Assembly (NCBI RefSeq): GCF_000715075.1
Contig: NC_134082.1
Coordinates: forward strand, 106,370,399 to 106,434,398
Origin: Nicotiana tabacum
Lineage: Eukaryota > Streptophyta > Magnoliopsida > Solanales > Solanaceae
Direction of reading: 5' to 3'
Length of the DNA: 64,000 nucleotides
Shown: positions 1 through 11,984 of the stretch, one piece after another
Layout of the letters: every line of letters begins with the position of its first letter
Position numbering within the stretch: the stretch's first letter is position 1
Program-made: the position numbers and the translations under genes
The notes under the pieces: model-generated
Database searches by the model: none
What the model was told of the DNA's origin: nothing
What the model saw: only the letters and a program-made list of their open reading frames with translations

Positions 1-3000
1 CAACCCCTGCTTCTGAAGCGAATACGCATGTCCAGGCTCCCGATGATGATGATTTTGAGTCTCCTGCTCCTACAAAAAAGTTGCAACAAGAGAGCAGTCG
101 AATGACTCGTTCGCAAACAAGTAATACTCCTGCTCCGGTTAACATCGTTAGAATAAGGAGTAAGAAATGTGGGAGATCTGAAAAATCAAAAGAAAAGCTG
201 AAAGTTGATTTGGTTAATGAAGATGATGTAGGCCCCAATGTTAAACCGAAAAGGAGAAAGATCAAGGACAATGGTGAGAGTGGTCTTGATTGCATATCGA
301 AAGAACAAAGGTTTGCTATTCGCTGCAAATTGAATGAGAGAAAAGCTACATTGAAGGTATCCCCTGTGTTGCTATTAATTTATACATGCTTATACAATTT
401 TATACAAAGTTATACAGTTGTTTATACATCTTTATACAAGTACTGCTACACTGATTTATACATTTTTATAAAATATTTTAGTATAGTTTTTGTTCCTGAT
501 ATATTTCTTATTATTTTTTCATATGCAAAGTTTGGGACTTCTATATACAACCAGTTGATCATTTCCACAACAGGATTAGTTCCCATACTGAAACTGATAT
601 TATGAGCATTTTGAAGCAATGTTTGACTGACACGCAGCTTCAAATGTTTCATGCTAGTTGTTTTGGGTACTTCTTCGACCTCCCTCAATTTAAAATTCAA
701 AATCAACTTATTCATTGTATATTATTGAGGGAAGTCGTCCTAGGATGGGAAAAAGAGTTGTGGGTGAAAATTAATGGTTGTTTGCTGCGTTTTGGCATTG
801 GAGAGTTTGTTGTTATCACTGGTTTGAAGTGTGTAGAAGACGACACCACTTTCTGTGACAAACCAGATGTTAATAGGTTGCTAAAAGAGTACTATCCAGG
901 AGATGGAAAAAAGGCTATAACGAGGGGGCAGCTTCTTGATCGCTTCAAGAAAAAGGACTGGAAGTCAGACGAAGATGCGTTCAAGATGGCCTTGATGGTG
1001 TTTGTCCATCATTTCATATTCTCAGATGCCAATAATCATGGTATCAATAAAGATGATATTGATATCATTGAAAGTGGTCAATATCAGACGTATGCTTGGG
1101 GAAAAAAGTCATTTGAAGATATTTTAAAGATAATGGGGACAGACAGTGTGATTATTTGACAATGTATAGGCTTGGAGGTTTTCCACTTACATTACAAATA
1201 TGATTTTTTGAGTGTTGCTCTATGGTTGACAAGCATCTAACTGTTCGCGTTGGCACAAATGTGCCACGCATTCTTAATTGGAAAGTGACTGAAACTCCAA
1301 CATATGTGGATTTGACTGGCGGGGTGATCATGTGTAGTATCGATAAGGTAAACATTTTGTACCATAATGCTTCTTCATATATGATTTCAGTTTTTCTGTA
1401 TGTATATTTATGAATATGTCACAATTTTCTTTTTCTACTATTGTAATCCAGTTTTTCTTCTTGTAGTTGAACTATAGGAATATTTCCCCTACTCGTGAAG
1501 ATGTCAACTCTGAACATCGACACGTTTTTTGAAGTTAATGCCTATGATGTTGCATCAGGGGAGGTGCCTGCCTTTCACACTGATGATTTTGTCAATGCAT
1601 TTCCACCTTATCCTCAGAATATGGAGCAACAGTCTAAACGACCTTATCCTCAAAATACAGAGCAACAGTCTAAACGACCTTTTCCTCAGAATATGGATCG
1701 ATAGCCTAACCCGAGTTATGATCCTTTGGTGCTCATTGATCTGTCGAATGCTGAGTTGAGAAGTTGAGGAGTGTTGTTGGAAAGGTACTGGACCTTTAGC
1801 TTTTCTATAGTTTATCAGTACTTTTTGTATATACATGGTTTTTTGGTTGTAAACACAGTTGTTGATTTGCTTCTTTTTTTTTGTAGTTGACTGATACAGT
1901 GATGACACTCAGCAATTATGTAGTTTCTTCCTTTGAAAAAATGTTCAGTTTTCTGAATATGAAGGAAACCAAGCAAACGAGGGAGGATGTTACTGATTCT
2001 AAGGTAATTGTTTACTGATAAAACCAAATCACTCAACAGTTATGCCTTCTCTGAATCATCACTCAACATGCCTTCTCTTTCTATTATTTTTCATTAGATT
2101 CCTCAGCGCGCATCTGATGACAATACATCTAGTCTCAGTGAATTTGATGGCTATCAATATGATGTTGTTCCTGACTTTGTCAATCAAGTGAATCAAGATA
2201 ACATGCTAGCTGACGAGGGAATTACTGATGGTGTTGATCATGGTATTTGTTATTCATTTTATCTTTTTTTGTCTGATTTTTCTTTTCTTCATTTTAAAAG
2301 TATATTATTATTTGTTTTCTCTGTCTAAGGGGCAACAGGTGATGTCAAGGGTGATACATTTTGGGATGACATTGGCGATGAAGATTTAGCTGCGCTACAG
2401 ATGTCCCAAATTGTGCTTCATAAACAATCCATCATAGACGTAGAAGATGATTACATTTCTTCTGAACAGTTAGTTCAACAGAAAATACCAGGAAAATATG
2501 CCAAATCTCCATATTTGCCAGTTTTTTATTCGGGGGCATCAGGATCGGCGCACATGCTCATTTTTTATATCAAGCATCCTTTCACTATCGAAATTGATGA
2601 TTTTGATCCATTTTCGCCATTGGCTAAAGAGTTTTGCGCGTTTGTTGATAATGGGATGGATACGAGGCGAAGGTATCTTCACTTTATTTAATCTTTCATG
2701 TTCTGATTTTATACTTGTCATTGAATGTAGTTCTGATTACTTTTTATTTTTTGTGATTTGAAGTGCCAAAAATATATATCCTAATGAAGTAAATAAGCTT
2801 GCAGAATCTTTTACTTTTGGCTCGTGTCATGTGACCACGAAGGATTGGTTCCACTCACTTGCATATTGTGGTCGACCTTTGATTGATACAGTATTTAATC
2901 AATTTCTGTTCTAATGCCTTTTTTATTTATTGCATATCTTTATTTTTTGAGACCCCCATAGTGTATACATAGCTTTGTATAATCACAGTATAAGATTGTA

Positions 3001-3909
3001 TAATATTATATAAATATGTATACCTATGTATAATAGTGTGTAAATTTCTATATTTAAAAAATCTGGTAGTGATAGTTGTTCTGTTTTATTTCTTGTCTCA
3101 GCACTTGGATGTCCTCTTTTATTATTTGAGGAAGAGGGGAAAATATGGGTCGAGTGTTGCCATGCGGTTTACTACAACCGACTTTGCCTTTGGTAACAAA
3201 ATCAACTCCTTGTATAAAGATTTCAAAGTGAATCAAGATCCTTCAGTGATTCCTGAAGGGCATGAGATAGAAGAGTAAATTAGAGGATATTATTGTGATG
3301 TAAATGTACCGTGGCACACTGTTGACCATGTCTTATTCCCTATCTATGTGAAGCGCGGCCATTGGGTTTTGGGGTTGTTTACGTTCATAGATAGGTGCAT
3401 CCACATCTATGACTCTAACTATGGAGCTATTAATGATAGACTTGATTTGGATGCTGCATTACCTTATGCAATTCTGATACCTTACTTCTTGAAGAGTTCT
3501 AATTTTTATGTCGAGAAGAAGGGCATTGATTGGAACAATGGTGCATATACCGATAAATCCCATTCTGATGCTTTGCAGATTAATTTGGTTAATAATGTGC
3601 CCCAACAGATCAAATGGTAGGTTAATCTCAATTATTTTATTATTTTACTATTAGTGTACCTATTTGAATCTGATTTGTTTCTTTTTAATTATAGTGATTG
3701 TGGTGCTTTTGTTGCTGGCTTTGCTGAGTATTTCATCGTTGGTAAGGAAATTCGAAAAGATAATTTTTGACATTGAGACACTTTGCACCAGGTGGGGATC
3801 TCTGTTGTGAGATTATGGAAGGAAAAAACAACAGTCTGATATAATTAGTGGTGATGAAATCACAGGGAGACTTTTCAGGAAGAGGAAGAGGGGACGACTG
3901 AAAAAGTAG
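1..3909 (+). pseudogene. MULE-borne Ulp1-like (C48) cysteine protease with DUF1985, 5' end outside window
   Basis: The coding frame is open at the window start, with a charged, basic linker up to about 356 and a GT donor at 357. A DUF1985-like region follows at about 600-1350, with FGIGEFVVITGLKC near its start and a later part ending in VGTNVPRILNW. The protease domain lies at about 3110-3909. Its His is in HWVL (codon 3360-3362), its Asp in IYDS (3411-3413), Gln residues lie just before the last intron, and the catalytic Cys is in CDCGAF (3699-3701). The last intron has donor 3618 and acceptor 3693-3694 and restores this motif in frame. Ulp1 proteases cleave SUMO-type conjugates, and related genes are known inside plant MULEs (Kaonashi type). 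A frameshift near 1145, TGG-to-TGA changes near 1202 and 3813 and a stop near 3276 show that it is broken. It converges on the transposase gene. Confidence 0.8.
1606..1704 (+). repeat. 36-bp in-frame tandem repeat in the Ulp1-like gene
   Basis: About 2.7 copies of a 36-bp unit encode a repeated 12-residue segment, PYPQNMEQQSKR and variants. It lies in the linker between DUF1985 and the protease domain. The period is a multiple of three, so copy changes keep the frame. Confidence 0.85.
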
Positions 3910-4475
3910 TTCTGCTTTTTCCATTTTACTGTAGTTTTTCTATGTATCAGGAGTTGTTGCCTAGTTTTGTCTAAGTACTATTCTGCTACTTGTGAGATAA
4001 CCTTAAAGGATATTATAGATGTTTTTATTTTTGTGTAATTTGTGGTAGTCATTACACATTGTGGCTATGAATGAATTACATTTTAATAAATATTTCAGTT
4101 GCTTTTGTCCTTTAACAAAGTATGCATTTTCATTATGGTTGCAGTTTTATTAGTGTAGCAGGGTTTATACATATGTATACAATAATATACATAGTTATAC
4201 AAATTTATACAAACTTATACTCTCATTTATACATCTGTATACATATAATACCATTGATTGTTAGCAGTTCTGTTTTGTATTTCTACAATCTATCAATATA
4301 TTTAGTACCATTAAAAATAGCAAGACACTATTATTGGATAATCAAAATATGTATAATGAAACATCTCAATTGCTTGTGAAACTTAACTACTCAACATTTG
4401 TAACTCTATTGTTTGTGAAACTTAACTACTCAACATGACAACAAATATAATAGGAAGTGTTATGTTTCCAACTAT
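3910..4475. other. Intergenic region between the converging MULE genes, with TATACA-rich tract
   Basis: No coding sequence is visible. Positions 4163-4245 hold a dense run of TATACA/TTATACAA words like those in the introns of both neighbouring genes. The region should contain the 3' ends of both transcripts. A short direct repeat (CTTGTGAAACTTAACTACTCAACAT-like) occurs near 4374 and 4414. Confidence 0.6.
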
Positions 4476-7111
4476 TTATTTTGGTCGATTCCTACATGTT
4501 TTTCTATTGAGACCACCTTGTCCACACACAGAACATGAAAACGCCCTCTTAGACTCTTTTTCTGAAGCAGATTTGAGTCTTTCATTTCTTGGCCTTCCTG
4601 CATTCCTTCCCCCTTTAGGTGGTAGGACCACATCTTCCATCACCTCTGTTCGGATTACCCATAAACTCTCATCTAGCATCGGATTCACTGGAAATTCATA
4701 AGTTCTAAGGAGTTTATCCTTCTTGTAGTAAAAAGAGCAATACTGGCCAGGTTCAGCTGTTGGTTCTTCAAAACCGCCCAAGCATGCGGACATGGAAGTT
4801 CATCCATTTGAAATTTTCCGCAACTGCATGTTCCCTCTTCAAGGCACACTATGTTTCACCTTACCCCTTCAAACACAGTATATAACTGTTCCGTAGCAGG
4901 CCTCACCTACAAAAGTTTTTTTTTTTTTTAAGTTAAAGAACATTATACATTATTATATAGAGTTATACATCCTTATACAAGCAGTAAAATGCAAGTCAGC
5001 AGTGCCAAGCATCATTATATTTGATTCATTTTACCGTCATTTGCTCTGATGCAATTAGATTTTCCCGAAGGAGTTTGTCGTACTTTTCGCCAAGCTTTGT
5101 AGATGTTTCTATTACACTTTTTCTGTTTTTGTTGTTCCACTGTTGTAGCAAATTTGTCATGTACTCCAGCAATCGCATTACTGGTAACTCTCTAGCATCC
5201 TTGTTTGCTGCATTAATTGACTCTGCAATATTGAAAGTCATTACCATCGACCTTTTCACTTTGGAATATGCCCTAGACCACCTTTCGTAGCCAATTTCGA
5301 ACAAGTAAGGCTGCACTCTCGGATCAATTTTACACATCTCTGTCATATGGTACTCAAATTTCTCTATCGTGTAAGCTCTAGACAAAGCAAAGAAGATATA
5401 AATTTCAATTGCTTGTGACGTTTCTTGAATGTGCGCTTTACATTCTGCCACAAGTGAAACATGCAAATACAATGCGGTACTTCTGGGTACACAGTTTTTG
5501 TGGCATTGAATATGCTTTCATTTCTATCTGAAACTATACATATCCCTTCCCTAACTTCAAAAGTACCCTTTATCTGGACAAAGAACCACTCCCAAGATTT
5601 GTTACTCTCTGAATCTACAATTGCATATGCAAGTGGAAGGATTTTTCCTGTTTATACAAAATAGATATTAGGATTTAGACAATTATACAAATCTTATACA
5701 CAATTATACAACTTTATACCAACTACAAATTTTATAAAAACAGCAGCTGTGAAATCCTATACACTTTTATACATGAAACTACAACATTATACAAACTGCA
5801 GAAACAAGGTAGATGCAGTCAACTCACCAGCTCCATCCTGTGTGCAAGCAGTCAATATGGTACCCTTATATGCTGCTTTAAGGAAACTTCCATCTACAAC
5901 CATTATCGGTCTGCAATGCTCCCAGCCCTAAGCATCCATCTTCTGATTTGTGCAATTTTGTAACCATTCCTGGATTTGTTTGCTCCAATATATAAAAATA
6001 CTTCGGCAACTCCTTATATGAATCACTCGGACTCCCTCTTATCATTGTCATTGCTATCTCTTTAGCTCTCCATGCTTTCATGTAGCTCACTTCAATCCCA
6101 TGTTGCTTTTGTATGTCCTCTATTATATTATTTGCGGTGTAAACTTTTTTTGGATTAACATACTTGTCCTTGACTATACTAGCAATTACACCCGGAGTAG
6201 CTTGACGTTGTGTTAAGTATCTTTCACCATAGCCGCACGTGTGATTATTATTGTAACTTCTCACTTTGAATATGTTTGCTTTGAAAACGGCAGAAGATTT
6301 GAAACTCCAAGCACAATTGTCATCCATACACATAAGGTGATACCTAGGATTAAAGATCATTCAACTTCTAAATACACTTGTATACAAAAACATAACTACA
6401 TATATACTAATTTTAATACCTATATACAAATATATACTACTTTATACATATATATAACAGAATATACAATTATTTACATACCTTGTTGCGCTTGATCTCT
6501 TCACCTTGAATTGGAACCTCTCGCGTACAGCCAAGTTCTTCATCACACTGACAACTGTCTCTTTATCCTTATACACTTGATCTTCCTCAACAAATTCGTT
6601 CAATATATCATCTATTATACCCGGTGTTTTCACTAAATTTCGTGTTTTCAATAAATTCGATATCAGTAATCTCAATGCTATCAATTGTGGATACATCTCT
6701 AGAATTTGAACTTGTAGCAACCAAACAGCTGGAACTTGTAGCAACCAAACAGCTAGAACTTGTAGCAACCACACAACTAAAACTTGTAGCAATCAAACGA
6801 TTATCATAAATCTCTTTCACTGTAACAAACAAGGGATATTCAGTAAAATTCAAGTTTTTCTTCTTTAATTCAATATACACCTTAACACCTGTATCGTTGT
6901 AAATCAGGATCGGTGGCAAACCAACATTTGGGAGAAAGTTAATCTCTATTATGTTTAACTCACTATCGATCCTAATCTGTTCTGAAATAGCTGCAACTAA
7001 ATTGTTGTAGCTGAGTGTTGACTCGATTATTACACAATCGCTGACGAAATTGATAAACTTGTTTTCTTCCCATTCACCACTATGAAGAACGTAAACTGGA
7101 AAAATCTCCAT
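4476..7111 (-). pseudogene. MuDR/MULE-type transposase, degenerate
   Basis: Read on the minus strand, the start is ATG at 7111-7109, giving MEIFPVYVLHSGEWEEN, typical of plant MULE transposases. A DNA-binding region with a conserved HTCGYG lies near 6240. The DDE core begins with PIMVVDGSFLKAAYKG near 5890 (first Asp). It continues after an intron with IVSDRNESI near 5530 and CICMFHLWQN near 5460. A SWIM zinc finger (CSCGKFQMDELPCPH) lies at about 4785-4830, and a C-terminal knuckle-like segment (CSVCGQGG...C) ends at TAA 4476. At least three introns carry TATACA tracts (6370-6475, 5645-5800, 4940-5000). Frameshifts near 6630, 5940 and 5410 and a stop before GWEHCRP show that it is inactive. 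The protein would cut and join the element's terminal inverted repeats. Confidence 0.85.
6708..6805 (-). repeat. 24-bp tandem repeat in the transposase N-terminal region
   Basis: About four copies of a 24-bp unit (GAACTTGTAGCAACCAAACA on +) encode repeated SSSCLVAT on the minus strand. The region lies between the N-terminal domain and the DNA-binding domain and is probably a flexible linker. Confidence 0.8.
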
Positions 7112-7480
7112 CGAACAAAAAATTGAAATCAAAATTGCAGCAAAAATGAAAATTGCGCTGATTTGCAGCAAAAAAAATTCACTTTTCGTGTTTGATTTGC
7201 TGTTAATTCGAGATGAAATAAAAATTCTAGGGTTTTTGGAGCTGCATTGATCGCAAGATCTCGTTTTTGTAGTATCTGGAGAAGAAGATTGGAAAGAATC
7301 AGAGAAAATTTAGCTGAAACAAAGAAAATCCCGCTTCTTACTCCCAAAAAAAAGGAAATAATGCCCCTTTTTCGGATATGGGCTTCTACTTTTTGGGCTA
7401 CTCAATTGTAAATTGAAATATGAGGTATAAAGTTGAAAAGGAGGCAGCACAGTTGTTTTAATATGAATTTTCCCAAAAGG

Positions 7481-7703
7481 TAATGTAGTTATGTAATATT
7501 ATTAGTATGTTACGTCTTTTGTTATTCCTTTTCCTACCATACCTTTCTGTTTATCAATTTCAAAATGATAAACATGATTGCAAATAGTTAAAATATTTTC
7601 CTTTTAATACTTAAATCTATCCGTTTCAATTTAAGTTTAATCACATAGCTCAGAAAAATAAAAAATTAAAGTAAGATGAAAAAGACTATCTTAAAAAAGT
7701 ACG
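7481..7703. other. AT-rich flank between MULE and duplicated block A
   Basis: No gene is seen. From about 7625 the sequence (TTTCAATTTAAGTTTAATCA) resembles 7962-8030, so it is the start of an old direct repeat that continues into block A. Confidence 0.5.
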
Positions 7704-8235
7704 TTAACCCTAATTAACTCAATATTGTTCATAAATCACTTTAGCACTTGGTTTCTTCTTGAAAGTTAGAACGCGCTACCAAGTAACTTAAGTCTTAAAT
7801 AAACAGAAACAAACAAAGAACAGATTTTCAATCATCAAATATGAGCGATTTGGACAAATTAGTTGAGATTGCCACCTCTAATCTTGTCGAGTTCAAACCA
7901 AACAAATGCAACTAGCTAGGTATGATTCTTTTTCATACAATTAATTTTTTTTTAAAACTATTGTTTCAATTTCAATTTGATCACATAGCTTTGAAATATA
8001 AAACTACAAAACCAATATGAAGAAAAAAGTTTAACCCTAATAATTTTTCGCTAACCTTAATAAACTTAATCTTTTTCATGAATTACCTATATTTGTGTTT
8101 TCCTTAAAAGTTAGAGGACATTTCCAAACAACGTAAGTCTTAAGAAATAAAAAAAAAAAAAGAGAACTCCAATCATTAAATATGAGCGGTTTGTTACATG
8201 TATATCATGCCCAGTTCAAACTAAACAACTACTTT
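7625..8235 (+). repeat. Degenerate ~340-bp direct repeat, two units
   Basis: Unit 1 (about 7625-7915) and unit 2 (about 7962-8235) share an ordered series of blocks: TTTCAATTT..TTTAATCACATAGCT, TTAACCCTAAT, AAAGTTAGA, AAGTCTTAA, TCAAATATGAGCG and TTCAAAC. Identity looks to be around 70%, so the duplication is old. Both units recur in block B (27202-27440 and 48905-49190), so the repeat predates the A/B duplication. Confidence 0.65.
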
Positions 8236-8497
8236 GGAAGCTTTTAAATTATGATAATTAAAATTATGAAATTATAGGCTTTAGTTTTAGTATGAGTTAG
8301 TTTGACGAATCTTTAGGAAAATCCTAGCTAGATTTGGTATTAAGAGCTTTAAGAGTTCCTTAAGAATAAGTAAAACCTACTAAATTAAAAACTTAAGACG
8401 TTTTCTCAAATAAATTTCCTTTTGTCCTAATTCCTTAATTAATCATTTCAAACAAACGTCTCAACTCATAATCTTGTATCGATAAGAATATTTATAG
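7704..8497 (+). other. Block A of duplicated segment, part 1
   Basis: This matches 27202-27548 and then 48895-49448 at roughly 90% identity by eye, once the chromovirus and plastid fragment in block B are removed. No gene is evident. In block B the sequence continues straight from TATCGATAAGAATATT to TTCAATTAAAT, whereas here a 1.2-kb element intervenes. Confidence 0.85.
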
Positions 8498-9724
8498 GAA
8501 TTTTTACCTCCTATAGCAAAGGTTAACACCTTATTTATTTTAAATAAATACCATTTAAAAAAATTATATTCTATAGATACCTTTTAAGGTTTATAGCAAA
8601 ATATTTAATTTTGGTTACCTCCTAGTCCTAAGCCACTAAATACGCTAATCAGTTACACTATTTTCTTTCTCTCTCTACTTTGATACATCCCATTTTCTTT
8701 CCACATCCCATTAAAACTTCCGATCTCCTCCTCCTTCCATCGGATTTGTGCAAAACTCACTTCAAAAATTGCTCCGGCTCCCGCATCCGGTTGAGAGACC
8801 GGCCTTTTCCGACAACGGGAGCACTCCGAACAATCTCTAAGACCGGCCTTAGAGCCATCAATTGGCTCGCTATAACCTTTAATCTATACCTCTGAAGTAG
8901 CCATTTTCCTTATACTAATTATCAACACAGGTCTCTCATCTCCAAGCACAAATTAATTATCAACAAAATGAAACTTACTTCTCGCAAATTAGCAAGTAAT
9001 CAAGTGATGTCCTTATCAAAGTCAAACAGAGTGTACAGAATCTTCAAATACAATGAGATACATTCAAATTGCTTATGGAATTATGGTCGGAATCCGATAG
9101 GTCGTCGAAGTCTGAAGTTTGGAGTTGAGCAATTTGAAGATTCTGTTATCTTTTTTTAAGAGCATTTCAATGTATCTCGCTGTATTTCTATGTATATCAT
9201 TGTTCACTATCTTTTTTTCATTGTAATTTAATGTATTCTATGTATTTCATTGTATTAAGTGTCTTTTTTTCTCATTGTATTTCAATGTATCCCTCTGTAT
9301 TCTATCTATTTCATTGTATTTTTGTGGTTGAGAATCTTTTCTATAACTGAAAAATACAAAATTTGTGTGTTATAATTGAGTTTGTTGAGTTATATTAGGA
9401 GTCTATTATGTTAATTGATTCAGTTTTAAAAACAGTGTAATCTCTTATTTCACGCCGTGAATACAGTCGAATACAATAATATGTCCAGTTGTAATCTAAT
9501 GTTTCACTCCATGAATACAGTCAAATACACTCGAATACAATAACTGATTAGCTCGACTTCCCTGATTCACGCCTATTTTTGCTACTATATTCATGAATAC
9601 AATAGGTTAAATACATCAAATACATCTTATAACCACATAAAAGGTATCTATATTCTATAATATAGCAAATGGTATCTATAGATGGCTAATTACTACTAAA
9701 AGATAGTGCTTTATGAAAATTTCT
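8498..9724. mobile_element. Non-autonomous MULE-like element (1.2 kb)
   Basis: The left end AGGAATTTTTACC and the right end, read inverted as AGAAATTTTCATA, form short imperfect terminal inverted repeats. An inner pair ATAGATACCTTTTA also recurs inverted at about 9640-9665. Block B at 49440-49470 is the empty site, which predicts a 9-bp TSD AATATTTCA; the copies here are AATATTTAT (8489-8497) and CATATTTCA (9725-9733). The interior has short ORFs without recognisable domains and many GTATTTCAATGTAT-like and GTATTCA repeats at 9165-9560. No transposase is seen. Confidence 0.7.
9165..9330 (+). repeat. Irregular TTTCATTGTATT repeats
   Basis: Variants of TTTCAATGTATCT and TCTATGTATTTCATTGTATT recur about eight times with uneven spacing inside the 8498-9724 element. 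This looks like subterminal repeat structure of a non-autonomous DNA transposon. Confidence 0.55.
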
Positions 9725-10301
9725 CATATTTCAATTAAATATTTTGAGGCTTTTTCGTATATATACCATATATGAAACTATATTACCAAATATGTTTATA
9801 GTTTGTTTATTACCCTTCATGCTAATAGTATTTCTGCCTAATATATACAATGCATTAAATAAGGAATCACTGTAGCTTTATGATTCCTTATTTTGCGCGC
9901 TAAAAAAGGGGAATTAAATATTTTTCAGATCTTCCCCAACGCAAATCACGCACATTCCATAATTACCGTCGGCTTCACTCTGATCTTCCACAACGTAGAA
10001 CAAGATTTTTTATACTCTGTTTTTGTGATACACTCTGTATCCAGAAATTCTCTCTACATCTCTCTATTTCTCAATCGCAAATTTCAGTAATACAAAGCAA
10101 ATGAAAAGAGAGCAGCAATTCCACCATTGACAGCCATTAAAAAGCTTGAAAGCTTTGAATTCAAATTTGGATTTTCAAAAATCATTATTTGTTTGGATTG
10201 GGTGTTGTTGAAAATAATCGGGAATATGGTTTGGAGTTTATATCTCAATTTTGAGGGGTTTTGGTGACGATTAGACTTGGTTTTGAATGAATTTCAGATT
10301 G

Positions 10302-10380
10302 AAACTCGAAGAAGAAGAAGAAGAAGAAGAAGAAGAAGAAGAAGAAGAAGAAGAAGAAGAAGAAGAAGAAGAAGAAGAAA
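10302..10380 (+). repeat. (GAA)n microsatellite, left arm of foldback element
   Basis: About 26 GAA units lie at the inner end of the left arm, directly after GATTGAAACTC. The mirror copy on the right arm is (TTC)n at 11118-11207. Confidence 0.95.
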
Positions 10381-10570
10381 TTGTAGAAAAATTATAGATA
10401 AATTGTAGACTGTTGTTTATTTATTTATCTTTTATTCATTTACCTATTGTATGAAAGTTGAACAACATTGTATAAAAATTGTATTAAAGTGGATGATTTA
10501 GTACTGTTTTGGACAAAAATATGTATAAAAAATGTGAAACATACATTTCAGGGAAAGCATGTCGATTCTA

Positions 10571-11070
10571 AATATGTACCCAGTTTGTAGATATTTTGTA
10601 GATAAATTGTAGATTATTTGTATTCTGATAGTAGATGATTTATTTTCTGTTTTCACAAATTAAAATAACTAAAACTTCTACAAATCTTCTGAAAAAAATG
10701 CAATTATGTCGAAAATCCTAATTAAACTACAATTGAATGGGAATTGGGATATTAAAATTCAATATACCCAGTTTGTAGATATTTTGTAGATAAATTGTAG
10801 ATTATTGTATTCTGATTGTAGATGCATTGTTTTTTATTTTCACAAATCTAAAAGGACTAAAACTTCGACAAAATCTTCTGCAAAAAATGCAATTATGTCG
10901 AAAATACCAATTAAACTACAATTGAATGTTGGGATATTAAAATTCAATGTACCCAGTTTGTAGATATTTTGTAGATAAATTATAGATTATTTGTATTCTG
11001 ATTGTAGATGCTTTGTTTTCTGTTTTCACAAATCAAAAATGACTAAAACTTCTACAAATCTTCTGCAAAA
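10571..11070 (+). repeat. ~186-bp tandem repeat, 2.7 copies
   Basis: ACCCAGTTTGTAGATATTTT begins at 10578, 10766 and 10951, giving periods of 188 and 185 bp. Each unit contains GTAGATAAATTGTAG, TCACAAAT and GCAATTATGTCGAAAAT. It lies between the inverted arms. Confidence 0.9.
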
Positions 11071-11117
11071 AACAGTCTACAATTTATCTACAATTGCTGC
11101 AATATAATGTATGTCAT

Positions 11118-11207
11118 GTCTTCTTCTTCTTATTCTTCTTCTTCTTCTTCTTCTTCTTCTTCTTCTTCTTCTTCTTCTTCTTCTTCTTCTTCTTCTTCTT
11201 CTTCTTC
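11118..11207 (+). repeat. (TTC)n microsatellite, right arm of foldback element
   Basis: This is the reverse-complement partner of the GAA tract at 10302-10380, with one TAT interruption. Long poly-Phe or poly-Arg reading frames across it are artefacts. Confidence 0.95.
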
Positions 11208-11840
11208 GAGTTTCAATCTGAAATTCAGCCAAAACCAAGTCTAAATCTTCACCAAAACCCCTCAAAATTGAGATATAAACTCCAAAACATATTCTCAATT
11301 ATTTACAACAACACCCAATCAAAACAAATAATGATTTTTGAAAACCCAAATTTGAATTCAAAGCTTTTTAATGGCTGTCAATGGTGGAATTGCTGCTCTC
11401 TTATCTCTTTGAAGACTTGTTCTTCTTCATTGAGAAAATTTGAAGCTGAAGGTAAATATGTGTATGAACTTTGAAGATTTGACTTCAATTTTGACTGATT
11501 TTAGAAGAAAAAAATCTTGAAATTGGACATTAATGGAAGGGTGTTACATATGTTTCTCTGATTTTAGCAGCGAGAATAATGGATTTGAAATGTGGGTGTA
11601 CGAAGATACGTGGGTGAGGGTGTAGGTTTGGGAGAGAGAAACGTGGGGAGTGGGAATTTGGTTGGAATATACGGTAGTGTTAATTAAGGAGTGATATACG
11701 GTATATTAATTGTACAATTAAAACACATTATGGTATAGAATTGGTAATTAGGTATACTAAACGTAATTAAATCAAACCTTAAACATTGAGGGTAATATAG
11801 TTTCCTATATGGAATAGGAATGTAAAAATTCCAATATTTT

Positions 11841-11984
11841 TCCTTGCATCCACTAAATATATAAGGGCCCAAAACCCAAAGGCCCAATACTTATCTATCA
11901 TTGACATTGTGATTATTTAAGAAAATATGTTGGGTGTACGAAAATATATAGGTAACCAGAAAAATACTAATTTTGTTCAATAAG
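11841..11984 (+). other. Block A of duplicated segment, part 2
   Basis: This matches 49458-49486 and then 51128-51250 of block B. Block B carries about 1.6 kb extra between ATATATAAG and GGGCTC; here the two halves are adjacent. That is either a deletion in A or an insertion in B. No gene is seen. Confidence 0.8.

Larger units (their letters stand above)
1..7480. mobile_element. Ulp1-carrying Mutator-like element (Kaonashi-like), left end outside window
   Basis: A DUF1985/Ulp1 gene and a MuDR-type transposase gene converge within one unit, the known arrangement of plant MULEs that captured a Ulp1-type protease. The right end is placed near 7474-7480, where the minus strand begins GGGAAAATTCATATTAAAAC, a plausible terminal inverted repeat about 370 bp upstream of the transposase start. 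The other terminus and the 9-bp TSD cannot be checked because the left end is missing. Confidence 0.7.
9746..11831. mobile_element. Foldback-type non-autonomous MULE with long inverted arms
   Basis: The 9-bp TSD is AAATATTTT (9737-9745) and CAATATTTT (11832-11840), and block B near 49454 is the empty site. The ends GAGGCTTTTTCGT and, inverted, GAATTTTTACATT are imperfect inverted repeats. CCATATATGAAACTATATTACC and its inverted partner at about 11791-11812 follow within 20-30 bp. Further in, long arms at about 10100-10380 and 11118-11405 are reverse complements, each ending in a GAA/TTC microsatellite. The centre holds a 186-bp tandem repeat. No transposase is present, so mobility would need a MULE transposase in trans. 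Confidence 0.8.

Noticed and set aside
8029..8045. Telomere-like AACCCTAA
   Set aside because: Single isolated copies at 7705, 8031 and 27203; no tandem array.
8680..9159. Two short ORFs (71 and 63 codons) in the MULE-like element
   Set aside because: No domain recognised; a captured gene fragment is possible but cannot be supported.
11077..11474. Poly-Phe and poly-Arg reading frames
   Set aside because: Direct translations of the TTC/GAA microsatellite; no flanking domain.
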